Below are positions 8,317 through 16,465 of a stretch of 36,090 nucleotides of DNA, in pieces. The stretch's first letter is position 1, and each line of letters begins with the position of its first letter. The stretch is from Sphingobacteriales bacterium. GTDB taxonomy: Bacteria; Bacteroidota; Bacteroidia; AKYH767-A; OLB10. The notes below the pieces were generated by a model. That model had not been told where the DNA came from, ran no database searches, and was given only the letters and a program-made list of their open reading frames with translations. The stretch covers positions 1-36,090 of the forward strand of contig JAJTFW010000018.1 of NCBI GenBank assembly GCA_021299095.1, read 5' to 3'. Made by a program: the position numbers and the translations under genes.

Positions 8317-8333
8317 CAAAAGTACTAAGTTTG
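8317..8333. promoter_or_regulatory. Back-to-back -7 boxes for rlmD (minus) and the 8347 surface-protein gene (plus)
   Basis: The minus strand at 8317-8324 reads TACTTTTG. The plus strand at 8326-8333 reads TAAGTTTG. Both match TAnnTTTG and only one base separates them. The predicted leaders are about 57 nt for rlmD and about 13 nt for the surface gene. Two polymerases could not occupy both sites at once. Confidence 0.45.
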
Positions 8334-8346
8334 TCTGCCAGAGGCC

Positions 8347-8925
8347 ATGAAACACCTGTGTCTGATCCTGCTTCTGCTTTTACTAGGTCCTGTTTCCGGA
8401 GATGCCTACCACATTGCTGGAGGAGAGTTGACCACGACCTGGGTTTCGGGAAACACCTATCAGGTGCGGCTGACCCTCTACCGTGACTGCACAAACCCCA
8501 ACGCCGCCTATTTCGATCCGACCATTATCATCGGGGCTTACGCGCGAAACGGCAATGTATTACTCGACACCTTCCACGTTGATTTAAGTACGGTAATCCC
8601 ACTCAGCCTCAGCGGTCCTAATTGTGCCACCCCTCCCAGCGGCTGTATGGAACAAGGCGATTACATCCGCAACATCAGCCTACCTGCCCAATCGGGGGGT
8701 GTCTATCTGGTTTGGGAACGCTGTTGCAGAAACAGTGCTGTTCTTAACATCAACCAGGCAGCGCTTACGCCTATGGTCTTTTTACACGACATGGCCGACC
8801 CTGCCTTGCAAAATTCCAGTCCGCAATTCACCAGTGCTCCTCTGCCCTACACCTGCGTCAACTCCCTGTTCCGTTTTCCCTTTACGGCAACAGACCCCGA
8901 TGGTGACTCGTTGGTATTCCGATGA
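8347..8925 (+). pseudogene. Secreted cell-surface protein, N-terminal fragment (frame broken at about 8918)
   Basis: A signal peptide (MKHLCLILLLLLLGPVSGDA) precedes a domain common at the N-terminus of large Bacteroidota surface proteins (YHIAGGELTTTW, LTLYRDC, VYLVWERCCRN). It then enters a cadherin-like loop, TATDPDGDSLVF. At this point the frame ends in FR-stop. Homologous sequence resumes directly in another frame (SINQASGLVEAFPTAPGLYA). Relatives have roughly 40-50 residues between DGDSLV and the INxxTGL segment, which are missing here, and the change of frame means the loss is not a multiple of three. Together with 8922-10550 this was one exported protein. Either a genuine pseudogene or a sequence/assembly deletion. 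Confidence 0.75.
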
Positions 8926-10550
8926 GCATCAATCAGGCAAGCGGATTGGTCGAAGCATTTCCGACCGCTCCCGGATTGTATGCCATGGCTGTTGACGTAT
9001 ACGAATACCGGAACGGAGTTTATCTGGGCATGGTTCGCCGCGAAATCGAATTCACGGTCATTCCATGCAATAACAACACCATTCCCAATCTGAACTCGGT
9101 TGTTCAAAATGCTAATTACGACATCTACGCATCCGACACGCTTTCTTTCCCCGTTGTGGCAATCGATCCGGACGGAGACTCGCTTTACCTGAGTTATTCC
9201 GGCGATGTTTTCCAAAACAGTCCTGCACCGGGGTTAGGACCGCCTTATGCGCTAACAAACGACACTTCCGGACTTGCCAGTATACAAGTTCCATTCTACT
9301 GGAGAACGGTTTGTGGACAAGAGCGAGATAGCTTGTACCGGGTGTTTTACCAGGTAAGGGATAACGGCTGTCCCTTACCGCTGACAAGCCTTGGAGAAAT
9401 CACCATCCGCGTTCGCGCTGTGCCCGACATACCAACCCCCAATTTACTTTGCATTACCATAAGCTCAACCGGAATCACGCTCACCAAGTCCGTTGAGAAT
9501 TCGATCCTACCCCGTTATTTCACGGGTTATACTGTGTACCGTAACACAAATGGCGGAGCGTATTCTGCGGTTGGACTGATTTCATCCCCTAGCCAGAATA
9601 CATACACCGACAACACAGCCATTACAGGTGCAGAGCACTGCTATTATCTTGTAGGATCCAATAGCTGTGGCAAACAAAGCGCACCCTCCGACACCTTGTG
9701 TAGCAGCGATGCATTTGATATTCCTTTGGTCGACTTACAGGTGGCCACCGTATTGGATGACCGACGCACCTTGATCCGGTGGAGTCCATTTCCGGATGGC
9801 CCCTTCGGCACCTACCTTGTCGAACGGAAAACAGATAAAACATCCTCTACGTGGTCGACGGCTTCCATACTGAGCACCTACTCACCCAATGAATGGAGCG
9901 ACGCTGACGTGCGCTGTGAATCGGAATCATACTGCTACAGGATTCGCTTTGAAGATGCTTGTGGAAACAGTGCCGGTTACAGCCGGGAAGCTTGCACCAT
10001 TTTACTTCAGGGAACTGCAGGCCCTTTCAACAATACCCTTACATGGTCAGCTTACAGGGACTGGCCTCAGGGAATCGCAGACTACCTGCTCATCAGGCGA
10101 ATTGCGGAGGGACCACCGGTCTTTGACCCGCTAATCAGCAATGGCCCGGCGGTATTGCGTTACGAAGACAATGACCTTCCGCCAAGCGGAGGTGCTCACC
10201 GTTACGCAGTGATTGCACGCGATCTTGGCGGAAACCTGGAAAGCCGATCGAATGAAGTAGAATTGGTTCAGGAACCCCTGCTCTTTGTACCTTCCGCCTT
10301 CAGCCCGAATGGCGATGCACTCAATTCCGGATGGGGTCCATCCGGAATTTTCGTGCGCGAAATCAATTGGACAATCATCGATCGCTGGGGACAAACTGTA
10401 TTCAACAGCCGAGAACTGAACGACCGATGGGATGGACGCTTTGAGGGACAAGATTGTCCGCAAGATGTGTACGCCTATACCATCACTTACACCGGACATC
10501 ACAAACCGGAAAAACAGATCCGGTCCGGCACCATCATGCTTCTGCGCTGA
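8922..10550 (+). pseudogene. Secreted cell-surface protein, C-terminal fragment with CHU_C/gliding-type T9SS domain
   Basis: This 542-residue frame continues the protein begun at 8347. It starts mid-domain (SINQASGLVEAF, then DVYEYRNGVYLGMVRREIEF) and has a second cadherin-like loop (AIDPDGDSLYLSYSGDVF). Two to three fibronectin-III-like modules follow at about 170-450, with Cys-containing strands such as GAEHCYYLVGSNSCG. The end is the gliding-motility-associated C-terminal (CHU_C, type B T9SS) domain: FVPSAFSPNGDALN, IIDRWGQTVFNS, WDGRFEGQDCPQDVYAY, ending GTIMLLR. Such proteins are exported by the type IX system and held at the cell surface or released. The frame has no signal peptide of its own, so it would not be exported if translated alone. 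rocD follows 38 bp downstream. Confidence 0.78.
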
Positions 10551-10576
10551 CCCTTTACAGCCCCCCGTTCAATCCG

Positions 10577-10584
10577 TATCTTTG
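10577..10584 (+). promoter_or_regulatory. -7 box 4 nt from the rocD start codon
   Basis: TATCTTTG is followed by AGCT and then the ATG at 10589. It is the same octamer and the same 4-nt distance that separates the rnpB -7 box from the RNA 5' end, so the rocD mRNA is probably leaderless. Confidence 0.6.
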
Positions 10585-10588
10585 AGCT

Positions 10589-11836
10589 ATGGCCCAAACC
10601 AGCACTCCCGAATTGAATACGGTAACTCGACTAGCCATCGAACGTGAGGAACGTTTCGGTGCACACAATTACCACCCCATTCCGGTCGTCATCGAACGTG
10701 CGCAGGGGGTGTTCATGTGGGACGTAGAGGGAAAACGCTACTACGACTTCCTCTCCGCCTACTCTGCCGTTAACCAGGGGCACTGCCATCCCCGCATCAT
10801 TGCCGCTCTGCATGAACAGGCCGAGCGCCTTACACTGACATCGCGGGCCTTTCATAACAACGTCTTGGGCGAGTACGAGGAGTACATGACCCGCCTTTTC
10901 GGCTACGATAAGCTCTTGCCTATGAACACCGGTGTGGAAGGGGGAGAAACAGCCATCAAACTGGCCAGGCGATGGGGTTATGAGGTCAAGGGCATTCCGG
11001 CCAATGAGGCGAAGATCGTATTTGCCGAAGGGAATTTCTGGGGCAGAACCTTGTCGGCCATCTCCTCTTCAACAGACCCCAGCAGTTATAGTGGATTCGG
11101 ACCCTACATGCCGGGATTTGTAGTCATTCCATACAACGACATTGCCGCGCTCGAAAAAGCACTGGAAGATCCGAACGTCGCGGGATTCATGGTCGAACCC
11201 ATTCAGGGTGAAGCCGGCGTAATCGTTCCCGATGCAGGCTATTTAAGCCGTGCAGCTGAAATCTGTAAGCGGAACCGTGTCTTATTTATTGCAGATGAAA
11301 TCCAAACCGGGATTGCCCGAACCGGTAAAATGCTGGCCTGCGATCACGAAAACGTCAGGCCCGATATCCTGATTTTGGGAAAAGCGCTTTCGGGGGGTGT
11401 ATTGCCCGTTTCGGCTGTGCTTGCCGATGACGAAATCATGCTTACGATTAAACCCGGTGAACACGGCTCGACCTATGGTGGCAATCCTCTCGCCTGCAAA
11501 GTAGCCATGGCTGCCATGCAGGTGGTAATTGACGAACACCTTGCTGAAAAGGCCGAACACCTCGGAAACCTGCTTCGAAGCGAACTCCTTAAAATCAAAT
11601 CACCCTACATGGGTGCAGTGCGAGGCAAAGGCTTATTGAATGCCGTGGTAATCCGTGAAGAAGGGGCTGTGAACGCCTGGAACCTCTGCCTCAAACTCAA
11701 AGAGCAGGGCTTATTGGCCAAACCCACACACGGAGATATTATCCGATTCGCTCCTCCCCTAGTAATCACTGAAGAACAACTTCTCGAGTGCGCTGCAATC
11801 ATACGCCGCAGCATCGAGAACCTTCATCTTAACTAA
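10589..11836 (+). CDS. rocD: Ornithine--oxo-acid (ornithine delta-) aminotransferase
   Basis: This 415-residue class III PLP aminotransferase converts ornithine and 2-oxoglutarate to glutamate-5-semialdehyde and glutamate, linking arginine catabolism to proline and glutamate. The N-terminus ([21 protein letters not shown]) is characteristic of ornithine aminotransferase. The PLP-binding segment [19 protein letters not shown] is at 113-131. The active-site Asp236 lies in IADEIQTG and the Schiff-base Lys265 in [10 protein letters not shown]. Length matches the family. Its last 8 bp overlap the end of the convergent DUF4199 gene. No arginase or proline gene is adjacent. Confidence 0.95.
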   Translation: MAQTSTPELNTVTRLAIEREERFGAHNYHPIPVVIERAQGVFMWDVEGKRYYDFLSAYSAVNQGHCHPRIIAALHEQAERLTLTSRAFHNNVLGEYEEYMTRLFGYDKLLPMNTGVEGGETAIKLARRWGYEVKGIPANEAKIVFAEGNFWGRTLSAISSSTDPSSYSGFGPYMPGFVVIPYNDIAALEKALEDPNVAGFMVEPIQGEAGVIVPDAGYLSRAAEICKRNRVLFIADEIQTGIARTGKMLACDHENVRPDILILGKALSGGVLPVSAVLADDEIMLTIKPGEHGSTYGGNPLACKVAMAAMQVVIDEHLAEKAEHLGNLLRSELLKIKSPYMGAVRGKGLLNAVVIREEGAVNAWNLCLKLKEQGLLAKPTHGDIIRFAPPLVITEEQLLECAAIIRRSIENLHLN

Positions 11837-12341
11837 ACATGTCGTTCGGATCACTGCGCCGGAGAATAGCCGCCACAATAAGTGCATAAATAGCTCCCGA
11901 AAACACCCCGGCAACCAAGGTGAATGTAAACATGCCGAATGGGGCTTTCATCATCCTGAAGACAGACATATTCGCCTCGATTTGTTCGTCCGACATTCCG
12001 GATTCCTCCAACTGCTCTATCTGCTTTACTTCAACATACTCCATGAACTCAGGATCGATCACCTGCGCATACAGCACAGCATAGGCTGAATTGATTAAGG
12101 TACCCAGCAGGACTACAACTAATCCGGTTTTGAAGGCTTTTGAGAATGAAATGAAACCGCCGGGATTGGATTTCCGTTCATCGTATACGGACAGCACGAT
12201 ACAAACAACCGGCATGGCCACTGATATGATACTTAGGATCCAGGTATGTTCGGACCTGCTGATGCCAAATACATACGCAATCAGCGACCATAAAATGTTG
12301 ATAGCGCTGTAGATTAATCCGTAACGAATGGCGTTTTTCAT
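11829..12341 (-). CDS. DUF4199 family integral membrane protein
   Basis: This 170-residue protein has four predicted membrane helices (about 9-28, 35-54, 70-95 and 135-160). It matches the DUF4199 pattern common in Bacteroidota: N-terminal [20 protein letters not shown], a central [28 protein letters not shown], and a soluble stretch ([25 protein letters not shown]) before the last helix. The biochemical function of the family is unknown. The start at 12341 fits the hydrophobic N-terminus. Its stop overlaps the 3' end of rocD by 8 bp on the opposite strand, and it diverges from the protease gene at 12395. Confidence 0.85.
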   Translation of the reverse strand: MKNAIRYGLIYSAINILWSLIAYVFGISRSEHTWILSIISVAMPVVCIVLSVYDERKSNPGGFISFSKAFKTGLVVVLLGTLINSAYAVLYAQVIDPEFMEYVEVKQIEQLEESGMSDEQIEANMSVFRMMKAPFGMFTFTLVAGVFSGAIYALIVAAILRRSDPNDMFS

Positions 12342-12394
12342 GTGAACGGAGGCTTAGTTTTACACCAAAGTAAACGCATTTTACAGATATCCCC

Positions 12395-13279
12395 ATGTTC
12401 GTTCACGCCGTTGAGCAGGTCGGTCGCTACACACGACCTATTCACAGTATCCTGAGGGGATACGGCACAAACAGCGTTTGGCCTGGTGCTGCCACCCTAT
12501 TCTTCGTGAACAACGAAGGTGTTGCCATTACCTGCAGGCATGTTGCAGAACAGTTGCTATTGGCTGATAAACTAAATCAGCAATACTTATTGTTCTCTCA
12601 AGCTCGATTTCGCCTCAAGCGCGATGATTTTTTTGAGGACAACCTCCGTGAACTCGAATTGCAGTTCAACTATTTCAATGACGCAGTTGTTCAAGCCAGG
12701 CACACTTTCGTGGGTTGCTTTGACCGCATCAGTGGTTTTGAATGCCACTTGCATCCAACAGCAGACCTCGCTATCCTTCGATTCAAAGGATTTACGCAAA
12801 TCCATTACCAAGGGCATGCACAGTTCATCGAAGATGACCAACTGGCTAGTCCCGGACGGTTCTTATGCAGACTTGGCTTTCCATTTCCTGAGTTCACCAA
12901 TTTCACCTACAACTACCAAACCGACGATATTGAATGGACCCGGGAGGGAAATCCGCGCTCACCGGTTTTTCCCATAGAAGGTATCATCACCAGGCTCATC
13001 GTACAACACGGCCAAGTGAGTGGTATCGAACTGAGTTCACCGGGATTACGCGGACAAAGCGGTGGACCTTTATTCGATCCCGATGGTCGTGTTTACGGAA
13101 TGCAAAGCTCAACCCGTCATCTGCATTTGGGCTTCGACTTGGAGAACCACGAAGTACAAGTAGGTCCGGGCCTTAAGAAAGTCACCAACATGCCATTTCT
13201 CCATGTGGGACAATGCGTGCACGCATCGGTCATTAAAGCTTTTTTACGCGAACACGGAGTCCACTTTTTCGAGATTTGA
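12395..13279 (+). CDS. Trypsin-like (chymotrypsin-fold) serine protease without signal peptide
   Basis: This 294-residue protein has the chymotrypsin-fold catalytic triad in order: His49 in AITCRHVAEQL, Asp124 in TADLAILRFKG, and Ser222 in LRGQSGGPLFDPDGRVYGMQ. The segment IELSSPGLRGQSGGP is the usual oxyanion and specificity region of S1B/DegP-like and bacterial trypsin-like proteases. There is no PDZ domain, signal peptide or membrane helix, so it appears cytoplasmic, which is less usual for this fold. An extra insertion of about 50 residues with many charged and aromatic residues (about 60-115) lies between the His and Asp strands. It diverges from the DUF4199 gene and converges on the FAD oxidoreductase gene. 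The substrate is unknown. Confidence 0.8.
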   Translation: MFVHAVEQVGRYTRPIHSILRGYGTNSVWPGAATLFFVNNEGVAITCRHVAEQLLLADKLNQQYLLFSQARFRLKRDDFFEDNLRELELQFNYFNDAVVQARHTFVGCFDRISGFECHLHPTADLAILRFKGFTQIHYQGHAQFIEDDQLASPGRFLCRLGFPFPEFTNFTYNYQTDDIEWTREGNPRSPVFPIEGIITRLIVQHGQVSGIELSSPGLRGQSGGPLFDPDGRVYGMQSSTRHLHLGFDLENHEVQVGPGLKKVTNMPFLHVGQCVHASVIKAFLREHGVHFFEI

Positions 13280-13341
13280 ATTTCGCCTAGTGCAAAGAGG
13301 AATTTGCAAGGAAAGCGCCTGAGGAGCGACAATGCCTATGG

Positions 13342-14496
13342 TCAACGCAGAATCATTGTCGCCGCTTCCTCCCCCACCAGGCTGCCAATGGCAACACCCA
13401 TTCCGCCCATACGCACGGCGCAAAATAGACGCTGCGAAATAGGCTTGACGATTGGCATACGGTCTGGACCAAGCCCCATTATACCACTCCAGCGCTGATC
13501 GATTGCATATGAAGCATCCGGCAGGATCATATTTTTTAACAACTCTTCAAGGCGGGTCTGAATTGTTTCTGTGAGTCCAAAATCGGTTGTTTCTTCCCCA
13601 GAAAAGTCGAGATTACGACCACCACCAAACAAGATGCGATCACCGACATTCCGGAAATAATAATAGCCCCGATCATAATGGAAAGAACCCTTAAGTTTTA
13701 ATCCGTCTATCGGCTGCGTAATAAGCACCTGCGCCCTGCCCGGACGAACATCCAGCTCAGGCATTAGCTCACGTGCAAAAGCATTTGTGGTTATTAATAC
13801 GCTTTGTGCCTTAACCGGAAAACCATGCGTTGTGTAAAGCTGAACATGGGAGGAAGATTCTTCTATTTTTTCAACTCCGATTCCCGTCAAAACCTCCACA
13901 CCTGCTGCTCGGGCGCGGTTCAACAATGCTTTCATCATCTTCCCAGTATCGAGTTGTCCCTCTCCCCTGTTTTGGATCATTCGTTTGACCCCCGAAAACC
14001 CGAATTCCCTCAAATCGGAGCTGGAGTCGACATAGGTGCGTTCCAACCCTGTGATGGTTTTCAATGCAACATTGAACGTATCCATAGATCCAAGGCATTC
14101 GTCGGAAAGACTCACTTCTGTTTCGGTAAACACTTCGTATCCACCAAGGGGCTCATAGTCGATTGCATCATCTCCCAACAGTGAGCGCATCTTCAAAAGA
14201 CCCTTATATCGCCGCTCTACCAGCGAAAAAACCTGGTCCTCGGATAGGGTTTTTAAATCATCCAGTAATTCCGAAATACTACCAAAACAGGCGAAACCAG
14301 CATTTCGCGTACTCGCACCGTATGGCAAGAAAGGTCCACGGTCAAGGACGGTAATTGAGAGCGCGGGCTGACGCATTTTCAATTCAAGTGCAGAGAACAA
14401 ACCGACCAGTCCGCCCCCTACTACCAGCACATCACAGGAGCTGAAGTACGTCTGCTTCTCCCAAAAACTCAGTTGAAAATCCGTCCGATGCTCCAT
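13342..14496 (-). CDS. FAD-dependent oxidoreductase (DAO family)
   Basis: This 384-residue flavoprotein has the D-amino-acid-oxidase/glycine-oxidase fold. The FAD-binding motif VVGGGLVGLFSALEL sits about 25 residues from the start. A second conserved patch, PYGASTRNAGFACFGS, lies where this group contacts flavin. The C-terminal flavin motif is AVRMGGMGVAIGSLVGEEAA. Family members oxidise amino or imino acids, often glycine-like, and transfer electrons to oxygen or another acceptor; the substrate cannot be read from the sequence. I place the start at the ATG at 14496 (MEHRTDFQLSFW) because a TAATTTCG -7 box lies just upstream and would fall inside the longer GTG-initiated version. It diverges from ychF. 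Confidence 0.85.
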   Translation of the reverse strand: MEHRTDFQLSFWEKQTYFSSCDVLVVGGGLVGLFSALELKMRQPALSITVLDRGPFLPYGASTRNAGFACFGSISELLDDLKTLSEDQVFSLVERRYKGLLKMRSLLGDDAIDYEPLGGYEVFTETEVSLSDECLGSMDTFNVALKTITGLERTYVDSSSDLREFGFSGVKRMIQNRGEGQLDTGKMMKALLNRARAAGVEVLTGIGVEKIEESSSHVQLYTTHGFPVKAQSVLITTNAFARELMPELDVRPGRAQVLITQPIDGLKLKGSFHYDRGYYYFRNVGDRILFGGGRNLDFSGEETTDFGLTETIQTRLEELLKNMILPDASYAIDQRWSGIMGLGPDRMPIVKPISQRLFCAVRMGGMGVAIGSLVGEEAATMILR

Positions 14497-14502
14497 AAGT
14501 GA

Positions 14503-14510
14503 CGAAATTA
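14503..14510 (-). promoter_or_regulatory. -7 box 6 nt from the FAD oxidoreductase start codon
   Basis: The minus strand reads TAATTTCG, one mismatch from TAnnTTTG, 6 nt before the ATG at 14496. It argues for the shorter gene start and a near-leaderless transcript. Confidence 0.45.
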
Positions 14511-14556
14511 GCACTCCCTCTGCGCAGTATGTGAATCTCCGCGCCGAAATACTGAT

Positions 14557-14564
14557 TATTTTTG
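14557..14564 (+). promoter_or_regulatory. -7 box of the ychF-yebC pair
   Basis: TATTTTTG matches TAnnTTTG and ends 19 nt before the ychF ATG at 14584, giving a leader of about 15 nt. Confidence 0.45.
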
Positions 14565-14583
14565 CGGGCTTAAAGCGAAATGT

Positions 14584-15684
14584 ATGGGACTCAAGTGCGG
14601 AATTGTCGGCTTACCGAATGTTGGAAAATCAACCCTCTTCAACTGCCTGTCCAATGCAAAGGCCCAGGCGGCAAATTTCCCGTTCTGCACAATTGAGCCC
14701 AACCTGGGCATCATTACCGTGCCCGACGAGCGACTGAATACCCTTGAGAAACTCGTGAAGCCACAAAAGACTGTTCCTACCACTGTAGAGATTGTCGACA
14801 TAGCAGGATTGGTCAAAGGTGCATCCAAAGGAGAAGGACTTGGGAACCAGTTTTTGGCCAATATCCGTGAAACGGATGCCATTTTACATGTGTTAAGGTG
14901 CTTCGATGATCCCAACGTGGTTCACGTTGACGGACAGGTAAACCCCGTTCGGGACAAAGAAACCATCGACTTCGAACTGCAGCTCAAAGACCTCGAGACG
15001 CTCGAAAAACGGATGCAGCGCATTGAAAAGATCGCCAAAGTTGGAGCCGACAAGGACGCAAAAAAAACGTACGAGGTATACACGGCTCTCAAGCAGACGC
15101 TTGAGAAGGGTCAGTCTGCTCGCTCAGCACCACTCAGCGAAGAGGACTGGAAGTTGGCCGCCGATTTGTGGTTGCTAACAGCAAAACCCGTGTTGTACGT
15201 GTGCAATGTAGATGAAGGCTCAGTTGTAAACGGAAATAAGCATGTTGATGCAGTTCGTGACGCAGTCAAATCCGAAAACGCTGAAATCCTCGTTATTGCA
15301 GCGGCGATTGAGGCCGACATCGCACAGCTCGACAGTTACGAGGACAGAACGGCATTTCTTGCTGATCTGGGACTACAGGAATCCGGAGTCAGCAAACTCA
15401 TTAAATCCGCTTATCGCCTGCTTAATTTGCAAACCTATTTCACCGCCGGTGAAAAAGAGGTTCGGGCCTGGACTATTCATGAGGGCGACACAGCTCCTAA
15501 GGCAGCTGGTGTAATACACACGGATTTTGAAAAAGGGTTCATACGGGCTGAGGTGATTCACTACGATGACTACGTAAAACTGGGATCCGAACTGGCCTGC
15601 AAAGAGGCAGGAAAACTCAGTGTCGAGGGAAAAGAGTATATTGTACTGGATGGAGATATCATGCATTTCCGTTTCAATGTCTAA
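14584..15684 (+). CDS. ychF: Redox-regulated ATPase YchF (OLA1-like)
   Basis: This 366-residue Obg-family P-loop protein prefers ATP over GTP. The Walker A motif GLPNVGKST is near residues 9-17, the G3 segment VDIAGLVKGASKGEGLGNQF near 70-90, and the G4-like NVDE near 205 in place of NKxD, the known basis of its adenine preference. A coiled-coil arm spans about 125-180, and a C-terminal TGS domain ends in EYIVLDGDIMHFRFNV. It acts at the ribosome and in stress responses in other bacteria. Length is canonical. It lies 13 nt upstream of yebC on the same strand, so the two are likely co-transcribed. Confidence 0.96.
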   Translation: MGLKCGIVGLPNVGKSTLFNCLSNAKAQAANFPFCTIEPNLGIITVPDERLNTLEKLVKPQKTVPTTVEIVDIAGLVKGASKGEGLGNQFLANIRETDAILHVLRCFDDPNVVHVDGQVNPVRDKETIDFELQLKDLETLEKRMQRIEKIAKVGADKDAKKTYEVYTALKQTLEKGQSARSAPLSEEDWKLAADLWLLTAKPVLYVCNVDEGSVVNGNKHVDAVRDAVKSENAEILVIAAAIEADIAQLDSYEDRTAFLADLGLQESGVSKLIKSAYRLLNLQTYFTAGEKEVRAWTIHEGDTAPKAAGVIHTDFEKGFIRAEVIHYDDYVKLGSELACKEAGKLSVEGKEYIVLDGDIMHFRFNV

Positions 15685-15697
15685 ACAATAGCGAACG

Positions 15698-16414
15698 ATG
15701 GGACGCATATTCGAAAAACGCAAGCACAAGATGTTTGCCCGTTACGCCAAAATGGCGAAAACGTTCACGCGTATCGGCAAGGAAATCGCCATCGCGGTCA
15801 AGCTAGGAGGCTCCAATCCCGATGGAAACCCGCGTCTGCGCATGGCCATTCAGAATGCGAAAGCGTCCAACATGCCCAAGGATCGGGTGGACAATGCCAT
15901 AGCGCGCGCCACCAGCAAAGACCAGAAAGACCTTGAAGAAGTTGTGTATGAGGGCTATGGACCCCACGGCGTGGCCATCCTCGTTGAAACTGCCACTGAC
16001 AACAACACGCGAACCGTAGCCAATATCCGTATGTATTTCAACCGGGGCGATGGCGCTTTGGGTAAGACCGGCTCACTTGATTTCCTATTTGACCGCAAGG
16101 GGATTTTTAAAATTGAAAAGGGAAGCAATAATCTAGAAGAATTAGAGCTCGAGCTGATAGACTTTGGAGCGGAAGAAGTTGCTGAGGATGAGGAAGGCGT
16201 GTATATCTACACCTCATTCACTGATTTTGGAAAAATGCAGAAGGCCATGGAAGAAAAAAGCTTAAGCATTATCAGTGCTGAACTAGAGCGTATACCGACC
16301 AATTTTGTAGAGGGGTTGAACGAAGAACAACAAAAAGAAGTGATGGCACTCGTCGAGAAAATTGAAGAGGACGACGATGTACAGAATGTGTTCCACAACA
16401 TGAAAGAAGGTTAA
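15698..16414 (+). CDS. yebC: YebC/PmpR family DNA-binding transcriptional/translation-associated protein
   Basis: This 238-residue YebC/TACO1-family protein has the Bacteroidota-type N-terminus MGRIFEKRKHKMFARYAKMA in place of the MAGHSKWxNIKHRK seen in Proteobacteria. Conserved blocks are FTRIGKEIAIAVKLGG, NPRLRMAIQNAKASNMPKD, the ETATDNNTRTVANIR strand, ELELIDFGAEEV, and KIEEDDDVQNVFHNM at the end. YebC homologues have been described both as transcriptional regulators and, for several, as factors that relieve ribosome stalling at proline-rich stretches. Which role applies here is not visible. It is the second gene after ychF and is followed by a strong terminator. Confidence 0.95.
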   Translation: MGRIFEKRKHKMFARYAKMAKTFTRIGKEIAIAVKLGGSNPDGNPRLRMAIQNAKASNMPKDRVDNAIARATSKDQKDLEEVVYEGYGPHGVAILVETATDNNTRTVANIRMYFNRGDGALGKTGSLDFLFDRKGIFKIEKGSNNLEELELELIDFGAEEVAEDEEGVYIYTSFTDFGKMQKAMEEKSLSIISAELERIPTNFVEGLNEEQQKEVMALVEKIEEDDDVQNVFHNMKEG

Positions 16415-16434
16415 TTTCTTCCGACTTAAAACCT

Positions 16435-16465
16435 AAAAGAGGCACCCCAAGCGGTGCCTTTTTTA
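16435..16465. terminator. Bidirectional intrinsic terminator between yebC and the metalloprotease gene
   Basis: GGCACC (16441-16446) and GGTGCC (16453-16458) form a stem around CCAAGC. It extends outward through A/T pairs into a T-run on the plus strand (TTTTTTATT) and TCTTTT on the minus strand. It therefore serves both converging genes. The metalloprotease stop codon (16465-16463) lies within its edge. Confidence 0.85.
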
